Source: UBA7359 sp964392105 (GTDB lineage: Bacteria; Pseudomonadota; Gammaproteobacteria; Eutrophobiales; Eutrophobiaceae). From it: DNA of 28,218 nucleotides. The stretch spans positions 1-28,218 of the forward strand of contig CAYMPA010000022.1 in the NCBI GenBank assembly GCA_964392105.1, written 5' to 3'. The position numbers and the translations under genes are program-made. Below are positions 7,054 to 15,478 of this stretch, in pieces (positions within the stretch are counted from its first letter, which is position 1; every line of letters begins with the position of its first letter). A model generated the notes under the pieces. That model was not told where the DNA came from and did not search any database. It was given only the letters and a program-made list of their open reading frames with translations.

Positions 7054-7638
7054 ATCAACCAGAATAAAATCATACTTGCCTCATCATCGCCTTACCGGAA
7101 AACACTTCTCGAGCGTCTTCATATCGAGTTCACTACCGAATCCCCAGATATTGATGAACGACTTATTCAAGAGGAATCGATCAACGATTATGTCATTCGT
7201 CTAGCTGAAGAAAAAGCGAAACACGTTGCCTCGAGCCATCCGGGTGCGATTATTATAGGGGCCGACCAGGCAGTTGAATGTGATGGCAAAATATTGGGCA
7301 AACCTGAAAATCACGACACTGCTAAACAACAACTGATGGGTATGAGCAACAAATCGTTATCTTTCTATACAGGTCTTTGTGTGGTAAATACAAAGACAAA
7401 AATAACGGAAAAAGATGTCATAATTTATCGTGTACTTTTCAGAAACTTGAGTGAACCGGAAATTGAAGATTATTTAATTAAGGAGCAACCCTATCAGTGT
7501 GCGGGCAGTTTTATGTCAGAAAAATTGGGTATTAGCTTGCTAACGAAAATGGAAGGCGACGATCCAACTGCATTAATTGGATTACCGCTGATCAGACTTT
7601 GTGAGATGTTACGTAATCAGGGGATGAAACTTCCCTGA
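7054..7638 (+). CDS. maf: Maf/YceF-type nucleotide pyrophosphatase, apparently with an AUC start
   Basis: Nucleoside triphosphate pyrophosphatase of the Maf family; E. coli YceF acts on 7-methyl-GTP. Seen: NKIILASSSPYRKTLLERL at the N-terminus, catalytic-loop GADQAV (Asp71), SFYTGLCVVN, FRNLSEPEIEDYL and AGSFMSEKLGISLL, ending near GLPLIRLCEML, all YceF-like. The frame is open from a TAA at 7030-7032 but contains no ATG, GTG or TTG before the conserved N-terminus; the first TTG (7294) would delete the substrate-binding region. ATC at 7054 lies 7 bases after GGAG and gives 194 aa, the E. coli YceF length. Either a rare AUC start or a base error or mutation is present. Confidence 0.85.
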   Translation: MNQNKIILASSSPYRKTLLERLHIEFTTESPDIDERLIQEESINDYVIRLAEEKAKHVASSHPGAIIIGADQAVECDGKILGKPENHDTAKQQLMGMSNKSLSFYTGLCVVNTKTKITEKDVIIYRVLFRNLSEPEIEDYLIKEQPYQCAGSFMSEKLGISLLTKMEGDDPTALIGLPLIRLCEMLRNQGMKLP

Positions 7639-7808
7639 ATTTATTTGTAATAGTCAGGATTTAATCACACAACACAAAAAACCGGTCTTGTTCAGCACTA
7701 CAATATATTTCAGAACCTGCCTATTTTTATAACAGGCTGCTTTAACAAAAGTATCACGTATTTTTGAAGACAGGGTTTCGCCTTGTAAAAGCAGGCAAAA
7801 GAACTTTT

Positions 7809-7980
7809 CCCCGAATGCCTTGACCTGGCGGTTTCCCGTGTTATTCGTTGCAGCAACGTGCCGCTCACAGGATTCACACCCCTCAAGTGGATACCGAGGT
7901 ACCTGAACCAGTGAGCTAAAAATCACATCCCTGTGATTTTTGCGCTGGCGCTGCCTCACAACCCGGCAAGGCATACGGGG
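7809..7980. repeat. TIR-bounded palindromic element between maf and sppA
   Basis: Lies in the 427-bp gap between convergent maf and sppA. CCCCGAATGCCTTG (7809-7822) pairs with CAAGGCATACGGGG (7967-7980) with one mismatch. Nested inside are GCTCAC/GTGAGC (7863-7868, 7911-7916) and a perfect 10-bp hairpin at 7918-7941 (AAAAATCACA, loop TCCC). The word CACACCCCTCAAGTGG at 7875-7890 recurs exactly on the minus strand at 22046-22061. Nothing else could be recognised in 7639-7808 or 7981-8065, and there is no convincing terminator for either gene. Confidence 0.6.
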
Positions 7981-8065
7981 CTATACCTTTCTGGAAATAC
8001 AGCGTGCCAGCTTATATCGAAACTTTAGACAATCTTATGTCAGAACGAATTTGAACAACTACAAT

Positions 8066-9013
8066 TTATTGGAGATTTAATGATCCATTTAGACTTCGAA
8101 GCATTGCTGAGCCCATCTGTTTCGCGAACCGGTCCAGATAATTTTCTCTTTTTGTATAATCAACAATATCTTCAGCGCCGATAACATCACGGGCGACTTC
8201 ACTCGCGCTGGCTAATTCATCCACTAATCCAAGTTTAATCGACTCCTGTCCAGACCAGATAAGTCCTGAAAATAGCTTTTCATCATTTATAAGTCGATCA
8301 CCCCGACCGTCTTTAACTATATCGATGAATTGTTGGTGAATTTCATCCAGAAGTCCTTGCACGTGACCTTCTTCATCCAGTTTTCGTGGTCGAAAAGGGT
8401 CCATAAACCCCTTGTGTTCGCCTGCATGTAAGAGTCGACGTTCAACCCCCAGTTTTTCTATAGCATCAACAAATCCAAATCCAGCCATAATGACACCGAT
8501 CGATCCAACAATACTGGCCTTATTAGCATAAATTTTATCCGCGGCAGCAGCTATGTAATAACCACCTGATGCACATACATCACTGATTACTGCATAAAGC
8601 GGGATCTCTGGATACTTCTCTCGAAGTCGTTTAATTTCATCATTTACATAACCAGCCTGAACTGGACTGCCACCAGGACTATTGATTCGTAAAATAACAC
8701 CTTGAGTATTTTTATCTTCAAAAGCCTTTCTCAAGCCTGTGACGATGTAGTCTGCTCTGGCTTCCGTATCTGCAGCAATTACACCATTAATTTCAATTAG
8801 TGCAGTATGCTTTTCACTGCCGAAACCACCTGTTTCGGCATTTTCGACAATATATATGATTAAAAATGCAAATAAATACAATGCCAACAGGATTTTGAAG
8901 AATATCCCCCAACGTCGGTTTCGACGCTGTTCATTTAGTACCTCCCTGGCAAGTTCATTGACAAGGGATTGTTCAAATTTTTCTGAATTAGTTTCTTTTG
9001 CAGTATCAGTCAT
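8066..9013 (-). CDS. sppA: Signal peptide peptidase SppA (peptidase S49), short form
   Basis: Membrane-anchored serine protease that degrades cleaved signal peptides and other membrane peptides. Seen: 315 aa; an N-terminal cytoplasmic segment, one transmembrane helix at about 37-56 (IFFKILLALYLFAFLIIYIV), then the S49 fold with ILRINSPGGSPVQAG, nucleophile Ser149 in CASGGYYIA and probable general base Lys201 in GEHKGFMDPFRPR. This is the one-domain type (as in Bacillus SppA) rather than the 618-aa two-domain E. coli protein. It lies between rluC and maf; in Pseudomonas a HAD hydrolase gene usually intervenes after rluC and is absent here. Confidence 0.92.
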   Translation of the reverse strand: MTDTAKETNSEKFEQSLVNELAREVLNEQRRNRRWGIFFKILLALYLFAFLIIYIVENAETGGFGSEKHTALIEINGVIAADTEARADYIVTGLRKAFEDKNTQGVILRINSPGGSPVQAGYVNDEIKRLREKYPEIPLYAVISDVCASGGYYIAAAADKIYANKASIVGSIGVIMAGFGFVDAIEKLGVERRLLHAGEHKGFMDPFRPRKLDEEGHVQGLLDEIHQQFIDIVKDGRGDRLINDEKLFSGLIWSGQESIKLGLVDELASASEVARDVIGAEDIVDYTKRENYLDRFAKQMGSAMLRSLNGSLNLQ

Positions 9014-9131
9014 ATATGTATTCTTGATATTTTAATACGATAATTAATTTTGATGCGTATAGTTTAACAAACTGTGTATGAATATGTGTGTTAAGAATTG
9101 TGAAATTTATATTGATTTTAGATTTCCATAG

Positions 9132-10085
9132 TTATTTGGTACCTAGTTTTTCAAGGAGTTCTATTAAATCCTTTTCAAGTGGTGCTTTAACAGTGATTTT
9201 TTTCTCGCTTGCTGGTGATCTGAATGTTAATGATTTTGCATGTAAAAACATGCGTTTTAATCCCAATTTTTTGAACTCGCTATTTATCGCGCGATCACCA
9301 TATTTCGTATCACCTATAACAGGGTGCCCTATGGAAGCACTGTGCACCCGGATTTGATGTGTACGTCCAGTAATCAAATCAATATTAACCAGTGAAGCAA
9401 AAACAAATTTACGCTCACGAAAAAAAATAGTTACTGCTGACTTTCCTCTTTCATCAATTGTCACAATACGCTCGCCAGAACGAATTATGTTTTTACTCAA
9501 CGGGTTATTTACAGTCCATTTCTTTTTATTTAATCGTCCTGCCAGCAAGGCACTATACGATTTTTTGACTTCTTCATTTTTTATGGCGACATGTAACTGC
9601 CTCAATACAGGGATATTTTTGGCCAGGATCAGACAGCCGGAAGTATCTTTGTCTAGCCGATGTACAAGTTCTAATTTTTCATATTCTCCACCTATTGAAC
9701 GAAAGGCTTCTATTACACCATGAGTTTGACCACTGCCACTGTGGACAACAATTCCCGAAGGCTTATTTATAATAATTAATTCATCATCTTCAAAAATAAT
9801 GGAATCGGATATTTTCTGTTGAAGATAACGTGCGGGTGTACTTGAATCACGTTCATCCAGATATACCGGAGGTAGTCGAAGTATATCTCCTTTTATCAAT
9901 TTATAGGTTTGTTTTACACGACCACGATTAATACGAACTTCTCCTTTTCGCAGCATTTGATAAATGCGTGATTTTGGTATATTTCCAAAATAGCGGATGA
10001 GAAAATTGTCGATACGTTGCCCTTCATTATCTTCAGGTATAACTATTTGTTTTGATTTGATTTTTTTTGAACGATTTTGGTTCAT
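9132..10085 (-). CDS. rluC: 23S rRNA pseudouridine synthase RluC
   Basis: By homology to E. coli RluC it isomerises uridines 955, 2504 and 2580 of 23S rRNA. Seen: 317 aa; an S4 RNA-binding domain at about 23-75 (RIDNFLIRYFGNIPKSRIYQ), then the RluA-type catalytic domain with Asp145 in LVHRLDKDTSGCLILA, plus INKPSGIVVHSG and LITGRTHQIRVH. The ATG at 10085 starts MNQNRSKKIKSKQ. It diverges from rne across 580 bp, the arrangement seen in E. coli. RluD is the main alternative; the rne neighbour and the lack of RluD-like N-terminal sequence favour RluC. Confidence 0.9.
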   Translation of the reverse strand: MNQNRSKKIKSKQIVIPEDNEGQRIDNFLIRYFGNIPKSRIYQMLRKGEVRINRGRVKQTYKLIKGDILRLPPVYLDERDSSTPARYLQQKISDSIIFEDDELIIINKPSGIVVHSGSGQTHGVIEAFRSIGGEYEKLELVHRLDKDTSGCLILAKNIPVLRQLHVAIKNEEVKKSYSALLAGRLNKKKWTVNNPLSKNIIRSGERIVTIDERGKSAVTIFFRERKFVFASLVNIDLITGRTHQIRVHSASIGHPVIGDTKYGDRAINSEFKKLGLKRMFLHAKSLTFRSPASEKKITVKAPLEKDLIELLEKLGTK

Positions 10086-10394
10086 TTCTCTCCCATATTA
10101 TTGCTGCAGGCCGACAAGATTGTTATATTAGGTGTCACAAACCAAGCGTTCAGGTTAAGACCTGTCACAGTGGTTAAGCATGAACTCCCATGCACAAAAC
10201 TGGTGCAACGCACATTATGGTTTGGTCATACGATGGTCAGAATGATAAAAGCTAAGAGTATCATTCAAAAAGAGAACACTACGAGACTAATGCAGTCTTG
10301 GTATTTATAACAGTAGAATTTTGACCCGATAGTGATACAGGCGATGTTCTGTGGATAGAGCAAAATATAGTGTTCGTAGTTTACGAACATATGA
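10086..10394. other. rluC-rne intergenic region, proximal part
   Basis: No gene is supported; the 77-codon frame at 10077-10310 has no recognisable sequence. A perfect 8-bp hairpin lies at 10371-10389 (TGTTCGTA, loop GTT). It presumably contains the rluC promoter and the distal part of the rne control region, but no convincing promoter boxes were found. Confidence 0.4.
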
Positions 10395-10505
10395 AGGAAC
10401 TTCTGAAAATAGAATAGTTTTTGTGAGAGTAAGGACCTAGGCACTCCCTTGAGGGGTGAGCCTCAAGGACGAGGCGAACAAAATAAGGCATTTTCGGAAG
10501 TTCCT
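10395..10505. repeat. TIR-bounded palindromic element upstream of rne
   Basis: AGGAACTTCTGAAAAT (10395-10410) is complementary to ATTTTCGGAAGTTCCT (10490-10505) apart from one G-U type mismatch. Between them is a perfect 8-bp hairpin, CCTTGAGG/CCTCAAGG (10447-10454, 10461-10468). The central CCTTGAGGGG word and the nearby CGAGGCGAA are shared with the elements at 22018-22061 and 26274-26461. At 111 bp with clean inverted ends it looks like a small MITE. Confidence 0.7.
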
Positions 10506-10527
10506 AAAATGAATTAACACAGGCACA

Positions 10528-10563
10528 GGGTTGTATATTGCTCAACCCAAACAAAATGAGCAA
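10528..10563 (+). promoter_or_regulatory. Mutually exclusive hairpins in the rne leader
   Basis: GGGTTG (10528-10533) can pair with CAACCC (10543-10548), and TTGCTCA (10538-10544) can pair with TGAGCAA (10557-10563). The two helices overlap at 10543-10544 and cannot form together. E. coli rne is autoregulated through its long 5' leader, so a structured leader is expected; whether this pair acts as a switch is inference. Confidence 0.35.
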
Positions 10564-10665
10564 AAAATAAATGGCCGCGCTCCCGGCGCATGGCAACATC
10601 ATTTAATATAGATGATAGTTATAGCCGTGCTGCGAAGGTAGAGCGAAGCTTAAGGAATTACAGTA

Positions 10666-12945
10666 ATGAAACGTATGCTGATTAACGCAACTCAGCCAGA
10701 AGAGGTGCGTGTCGCACTTGTAGACGGACAACGATTATACGATCTCGATATAGAATCAACCGCCCGCGAGCAAAAAAAATCCAACATCTATAAAGGCCGC
10801 GTTGTTCGAATTGAACCGAGTCTGGAAGCCGCATTCGTAGACTATGGTGCAGAACGTCACGGTTTTTTATCCTTCAAGGAAATTGCACGTTCCCTGTTTA
10901 AACCTGAACAAGCTGATAAACCACGAACTGGTCGTATAAGCATTAATGATGCGATCGATGAAGGACAGGAATTTATCATTCAAATTGAAAAAGAGGAGCG
11001 CGGAAATAAAGGTGCTGCATTAACAACGTTCGTGAGTCTGGCCGGCCGGTATCTTGTACTTATGCCTAATAATCCGCGTGCAGGTGGTGTATCTCGACAA
11101 ATAGAGGGCAGTGACCGTTCAGAAGCCCGCGATGCCATGAGCGGCCTTGAAGTCCCCGAAGGTATGGGGTTAATCTTGAGAACAGCGGGTGTTGGTAAAT
11201 CTTCAGAAGAACTCCAATGGGATTTGGATTATTTATCTCAACTCTGGGGAGCGATTAGTACTGCCGCAGAACAACGTCCATCTCCTTTTCTGATCTATCA
11301 GGAAAGTGAGGTCATTATCCGTGCAATCCGTGATTACCTACGAAAAGATATTAATGAAATATGGATTGATGATGCTGAAGTCCATAAAAGATGTTATGAC
11401 TTTATGAGCCAGGTTATGCCACATAATCTGGAAAAACTTAAACTCTATAAAGACAGCGATCCTCTATTCACTAGATATCAGATTGAATATCAGATTGAAT
11501 CAGCATTTTCCAGAGAGGTCCGGTTACCATCAGGTGGTGCTGTCATCATAGACCATACTGAAGCATTAATTTCTATTGATATCAATTCAGCAAGAGCAAC
11601 AAAAGGAAGCGATATTGAAGAAACTGCATTAAATACAAATTTGGAAGCCGCTGAAGAAATAGGACGGCAGCTTCGTCTTCGTGATATCGGTGGTCTCATT
11701 GTTATAGATTTTATTGATATGTTAAATACGCGAAACCAACGCGAAGTTGAAAATGCTATGCGAGAAAGTTTACGTATGGATCGAGCACGCGTTCAGGTCG
11801 GCAGAATCTCTCGATTTGGTCTGCTTGAGATGTCACGACAACGGTTAAGACCTTCATTAGGCGAATCCAGCCACATCCCCTGCCCACGTTGTGACGGCCA
11901 GGGAACCATTCGCGATGTAGAATCATTAGCACTTTCAATCTTGCGCATTATTGAAGAAGAAGCGATGAAGGATATGACGGCCAAGGTTGTTGTTCGAGTT
12001 CCTATTGATGCAGCAACATTCTTACTTAATGAAAAACGACAACCAATAAGTGAAACCCAGCACCGTCTGGATGTTGAAATTCTTGTTATTCCTGATCCAT
12101 CAATGGTGACACCTCAATATTCCGTGCAACGCATACGATTGTCTGAAGCCAAACATAATGAGAACCAACAAGCGAGTTATCAAATTCAGTCTGAGGAAAA
12201 AAACAACCTAAATAATGAACTTATAAGCAGCCAAAAAAGACCTTCTATCGAAAAACCTGCTGTTAAACAGTTTGTGCCTAAAACACCTGCTCCTACCACT
12301 GCGGGAAATCAAAATAAAACCAAGGGTTTGATAGCAAGACTATTTGGCAATTTATTCGGGGTTCCAGAAGAAAATAACAAGGCTGGTTCTAAATCGAACG
12401 ATAACAAACGAAACAATAAGCATCGACAGCATCGACAGAATATTCGTGATAATGAATCTAATCGCAATCGACAAAGACGTAATACTAAATCAGGCGATCG
12501 ACAAAGACGTAGAAATAAACGGGATGACCGTGATAAGGATCAACCTGATAATACTGTGAAAGCTGATTCCGCGAAACGCAGTTCTGGTTCCAGACGTGGT
12601 AGGCGTGGTGGTCGTAGACGCAAACAAGAGAAAGTAAATACCGAAATTAAAAACGAAACAAATACTAACCTGGCAGAAAATAGTAAATCTAACGACACGA
12701 ATCAGAATATTGAATCTGCGCAAGTTGAGACAATTAAATCATCTGACAACGTTACATTTAATGAACAAGAAAGAGACAACGAAATCACTCAGATAAACCC
12801 TAATACGGCCTCAGTAAGACCCTTACAAAACAGTGATGTTGATGATGATAAAACAGATATCAATCGAAATATTCCAAATTACAGCTCAGATAGAGAAAAT
12901 CAGGAAAGTAAAGTTAAAGCCTCTGAGGAAAATGAAAAGTTGTGA
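10666..12945 (+). CDS. rne: Ribonuclease E
   Basis: Essential endoribonuclease for mRNA decay and rRNA/tRNA processing; organises the degradosome at the inner membrane. Seen: 759 aa. The catalytic half begins MKRMLINATQPEEVRVAL and has an S1 domain (about 35-125), metal ligands Asp305 (ISIDINS) and Asp348 (VIDFIDM) and the Zn-link CPRC (406-409). The non-catalytic tail is shorter than in E. coli (1061 aa): an amphipathic membrane-targeting segment (GLIARLFGNLFGV, about 554-566), an Arg/Asn-rich RNA-binding region (about 581-653) and a polar acidic end. The ATG at 10666 follows AAGGAA. It diverges from rluC and converges on prfC. Confidence 0.97.
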   Translation: MKRMLINATQPEEVRVALVDGQRLYDLDIESTAREQKKSNIYKGRVVRIEPSLEAAFVDYGAERHGFLSFKEIARSLFKPEQADKPRTGRISINDAIDEGQEFIIQIEKEERGNKGAALTTFVSLAGRYLVLMPNNPRAGGVSRQIEGSDRSEARDAMSGLEVPEGMGLILRTAGVGKSSEELQWDLDYLSQLWGAISTAAEQRPSPFLIYQESEVIIRAIRDYLRKDINEIWIDDAEVHKRCYDFMSQVMPHNLEKLKLYKDSDPLFTRYQIEYQIESAFSREVRLPSGGAVIIDHTEALISIDINSARATKGSDIEETALNTNLEAAEEIGRQLRLRDIGGLIVIDFIDMLNTRNQREVENAMRESLRMDRARVQVGRISRFGLLEMSRQRLRPSLGESSHIPCPRCDGQGTIRDVESLALSILRIIEEEAMKDMTAKVVVRVPIDAATFLLNEKRQPISETQHRLDVEILVIPDPSMVTPQYSVQRIRLSEAKHNENQQASYQIQSEEKNNLNNELISSQKRPSIEKPAVKQFVPKTPAPTTAGNQNKTKGLIARLFGNLFGVPEENNKAGSKSNDNKRNNKHRQHRQNIRDNESNRNRQRRNTKSGDRQRRRNKRDDRDKDQPDNTVKADSAKRSSGSRRGRRGGRRRKQEKVNTEIKNETNTNLAENSKSNDTNQNIESAQVETIKSSDNVTFNEQERDNEITQINPNTASVRPLQNSDVDDDKTDINRNIPNYSSDRENQESKVKASEENEKL

Positions 12946-13068
12946 TTTTTTGTTTTTAGCCACAGAGATCACAGAGAAAAGCGTTTAGTTATGAAACTCC
13001 AGACCTTGCCTGACAGTTTATTATTATACAATTGTCTATTAGGAAACCTGGAAAATGAACCGTAATTT
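12946..13068. other. Convergent rne-prfC intergenic region
   Basis: There are 123 bases between two convergent genes. A T-rich stretch follows the rne stop, then CACAGAG occurs twice in short tandem (about 12961-12975). No GC-rich hairpin with a T-run was found for either gene, so a classical intrinsic terminator is not evident. Confidence 0.4.
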
Positions 13069-14643
13069 CTAATGTTCCCGCGTCGCATGAAATGTTATGT
13101 CAGGCCAGCGTTCTATTGTTAAATTCAGATTTACCAGGGATGGTGCCAAATAAGTCAAATGATCGCCTCCATCGAGTGCTATGTTATCACTGACTTTTTT
13201 ACGAAATTCATCCAATATTTTATTATCTTCACATTCGATCCAGCGTGCAGCCATAATAGGGACATTGTCGTAAGAACATTCAACGCCATATTCCTCTTTT
13301 AAACGCCAGGCAACAACATCAAACTGAAGGACGCCTACTGCTCCCAGGATCAAATCATTACGATTAATTGGTCTAAATACTTGCGTTGCACCCTCTTCAC
13401 CCAATTGTATTAAGCCTTTTTGTAATGCCTTTAACTTCAGTGGATCACGTAATTGAACACGTCTGAATAATTCGGGTGCAAAATGAGGAATACCAGTGAA
13501 ATTTAACTTTTCACCCTGTGTAAACGTATCACCTACCTGAATCGTTCCATGATTATGCAAACCAATGACATCACCTGACCATGCTTCTTCTGCCTGCCTA
13601 CGATTACCGGCCATAAAGGTTAGTGCATTGGAAATCTGAACATCACGACCCAGTCTCACATGATGCATTTTCATGCCTCGTTGGTAACTTCCAGAACATA
13701 TTCTAAGAAATGCAATTCTATCCCGATGTGCAGGATCCATATTTGCCTGAATCTTGAAAACAAAGCCACTGAGTTTTTCTTCCTTTGGATCAACTTCACG
13801 CTCTTCAGAAGCACGCACTTGTGGGCCCGGTGCATGTTCAATTAAACAATCCAGGAATTCTGCTATCCCGAAATTATGTAATGCTGATCCGAAAAATACC
13901 GGTGTAATATGGCCTGATAAAAATTCGGTTTTATTAAATTTTTCGTAAACGCCTTGTATTAATTCTATTTCTTCGTCTATATGGCCAAGATGATCACCTA
14001 ATACACTTTTCGCTTCTTCGCTATGTACACCTTTTATGATCTTTCCATGATTATTTTCATCTTGTTTATCGTAAATGCGTATAGAATCATCAAGCAGATT
14101 ATAGATACCTGTTAGTCTTGATCCCATACCAATTGGCCAGGTAAATGGTACGCACTTAATTCCCAACTCTGTTTCAATCTCATCTAAAAGATCAATCGGT
14201 CCCTTGCCTTCGCGATCCAGCTTATTAATAAAAGTAATAATAGGGGTATCCCGTAAACGACAAACTTCCATCAATTTGATTGTTCGTTGTTCAACACCTT
14301 TGGCAACGTCAATCACCATTAAAGCAGAGTCAACGGCGGTTAATGTACGGTAGGTATCTTCAGAGAAGTCAGCATGCCCCGGTGTATCTAATAAATTAAC
14401 AATTATACTGTTGTATTCAAATTGCATTACCGAACTGGTCACCGAGATACCTCTTTCCTTTTCCATTTGCATCCAGTCAGATGTTGCATGACGAGCAGAC
14501 TTTCTTGCTTTAACTGTCCCTGCCATCTGGATTGCACCACCAAACAATAACAATTGCTCGGTGACTGTAGTCTTACCGGCGTCCGGGTGCGAAATTATGG
14601 CAAAGGTACGGCGTTTTTCTGTTTGGGCGTGTTGATCTGACAT
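13069..14643 (-). CDS. prfC: Peptide chain release factor 3
   Basis: Translational GTPase that removes RF1/RF2 from the ribosome after peptide release. Seen: 524 aa from the ATG at 14643; P-loop SHPDAGKTT, GTVKARKSARHATSDWM and GISVTSSVMQFEY (switch I), DTPGHADFSEDTYRTL (G3), NKLDREGK (G4), and RF3-specific FVFKIQANMDPAHRDRIAF and GLHNHGTIQVGDTFTQGE, ending FHATREH as in E. coli RF3. An in-frame TTG at 14655 would add four residues; the ATG fits the family length (529 in E. coli). It is the last gene of the lepA-to-prfC block, 41 bases after pdxJ. Confidence 0.97.
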   Translation of the reverse strand: MSDQHAQTEKRRTFAIISHPDAGKTTVTEQLLLFGGAIQMAGTVKARKSARHATSDWMQMEKERGISVTSSVMQFEYNSIIVNLLDTPGHADFSEDTYRTLTAVDSALMVIDVAKGVEQRTIKLMEVCRLRDTPIITFINKLDREGKGPIDLLDEIETELGIKCVPFTWPIGMGSRLTGIYNLLDDSIRIYDKQDENNHGKIIKGVHSEEAKSVLGDHLGHIDEEIELIQGVYEKFNKTEFLSGHITPVFFGSALHNFGIAEFLDCLIEHAPGPQVRASEEREVDPKEEKLSGFVFKIQANMDPAHRDRIAFLRICSGSYQRGMKMHHVRLGRDVQISNALTFMAGNRRQAEEAWSGDVIGLHNHGTIQVGDTFTQGEKLNFTGIPHFAPELFRRVQLRDPLKLKALQKGLIQLGEEGATQVFRPINRNDLILGAVGVLQFDVVAWRLKEEYGVECSYDNVPIMAARWIECEDNKILDEFRKKVSDNIALDGGDHLTYLAPSLVNLNLTIERWPDITFHATREH

Positions 14644-14684
14644 CTGGATATGCAATAAAAAAGTTAAGGGTGTTTTGAACCAGG

Positions 14685-15416
14685 CTAGTATGATGAAGAA
14701 ACTGACTCACTAATCAGTCTTTTCATTTCTCTGACTGCCTCCGGTAAACCGGTAAAAACAGCGCGGGAGATAATACTATGTCCAATATTTAATTCCAGTA
14801 TTTCAGGAATTGCAGCTATCTGCATCACATTTGCATAGCTCAAACCATGGCCTGCATTAACTTTGGTCCCCGCTTTAGAGGCAAATTCGACTGATTTGAT
14901 AATCTTGTTTAGTTCTTCCTTCATGCTTATATCATCAATAGCGTCGGCATAATGTCCGGTGTGAATCTCGATATAAGGCGCTGAAGAATCTGCTGCAGCC
15001 TGTATTTGCTCTTCATCTGCATCGATAAATAGAGAGACCCTAATTCCTGCTTCATTTAATCGCGAACAATACTCTTTGATTCGTGATAATTGGCTTTTTA
15101 CATCCAGACCACCTTCTGTCGTCAGTTCTTCACGTTTCTCAGGAACCAAGCAGCAAAACTTTGGCTTTATTGACTCGGCTATAGATAACATCTCTTCTGT
15201 TAACGCCATTTCCAGATTCATCGGCGTTAATAAGGTTTCTTTTAATATCCGAACATCCCGTTCCTGGATATGGCGTCGATCTTCACGCAAATGTATCGTA
15301 ATTGAATCTGCACCAGCCTGTTCTGCAAGATGTGCAGCACTTACAGGATCAGGATATCGAGTTCCCCGTGCCTGACGAAGTGTTGCTATATGATCGATAT
15401 TTACGCCGAGTAACAT
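14685..15416 (-). CDS. pdxJ: Pyridoxine 5'-phosphate synthase
   Basis: Condenses 1-deoxyxylulose 5-phosphate with 3-amino-2-oxopropyl phosphate to pyridoxine 5'-phosphate, the last ring-forming step of DXP-dependent vitamin B6 synthesis. Seen: 243 aa starting MLLGVNIDHIATLRQARGT; ITIHLREDRRHI (His42), NLEMA (Glu69), EIHTGHYA, VNAGHGLSY (His190) and LNIGHSIISRAVF give the TIM-barrel active-site set. Length equals the family norm (about 243). The recO-pdxJ order is conserved across gammaproteobacteria; the gap here is 62 bases. Confidence 0.97.
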   Translation of the reverse strand: MLLGVNIDHIATLRQARGTRYPDPVSAAHLAEQAGADSITIHLREDRRHIQERDVRILKETLLTPMNLEMALTEEMLSIAESIKPKFCCLVPEKREELTTEGGLDVKSQLSRIKEYCSRLNEAGIRVSLFIDADEEQIQAAADSSAPYIEIHTGHYADAIDDISMKEELNKIIKSVEFASKAGTKVNAGHGLSYANVMQIAAIPEILELNIGHSIISRAVFTGLPEAVREMKRLISESVSSSY

Positions 15417-15478
15417 TTGTAGTAATTCCTGAATTTATAAATACATACTATTTTAACGGCAATCGATAAACAGGTATA

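Noticed and set aside
7918..7941. Perfect 10-bp hairpin as an intrinsic terminator for maf or sppA
   Set aside because: The stem ends in TTTTT that is part of the paired arm, leaving no unpaired T-run, and it is 280 bases from the maf stop.
7654..7974. 106-codon minus-strand frame between maf and sppA
   Set aside because: It overlaps the palindromic element and has no recognisable motif or start signal.
10077..10310. 77-codon plus-strand frame upstream of rne
   Set aside because: No similarity recognised, overlaps the rluC start, and lies in an expected regulatory region.
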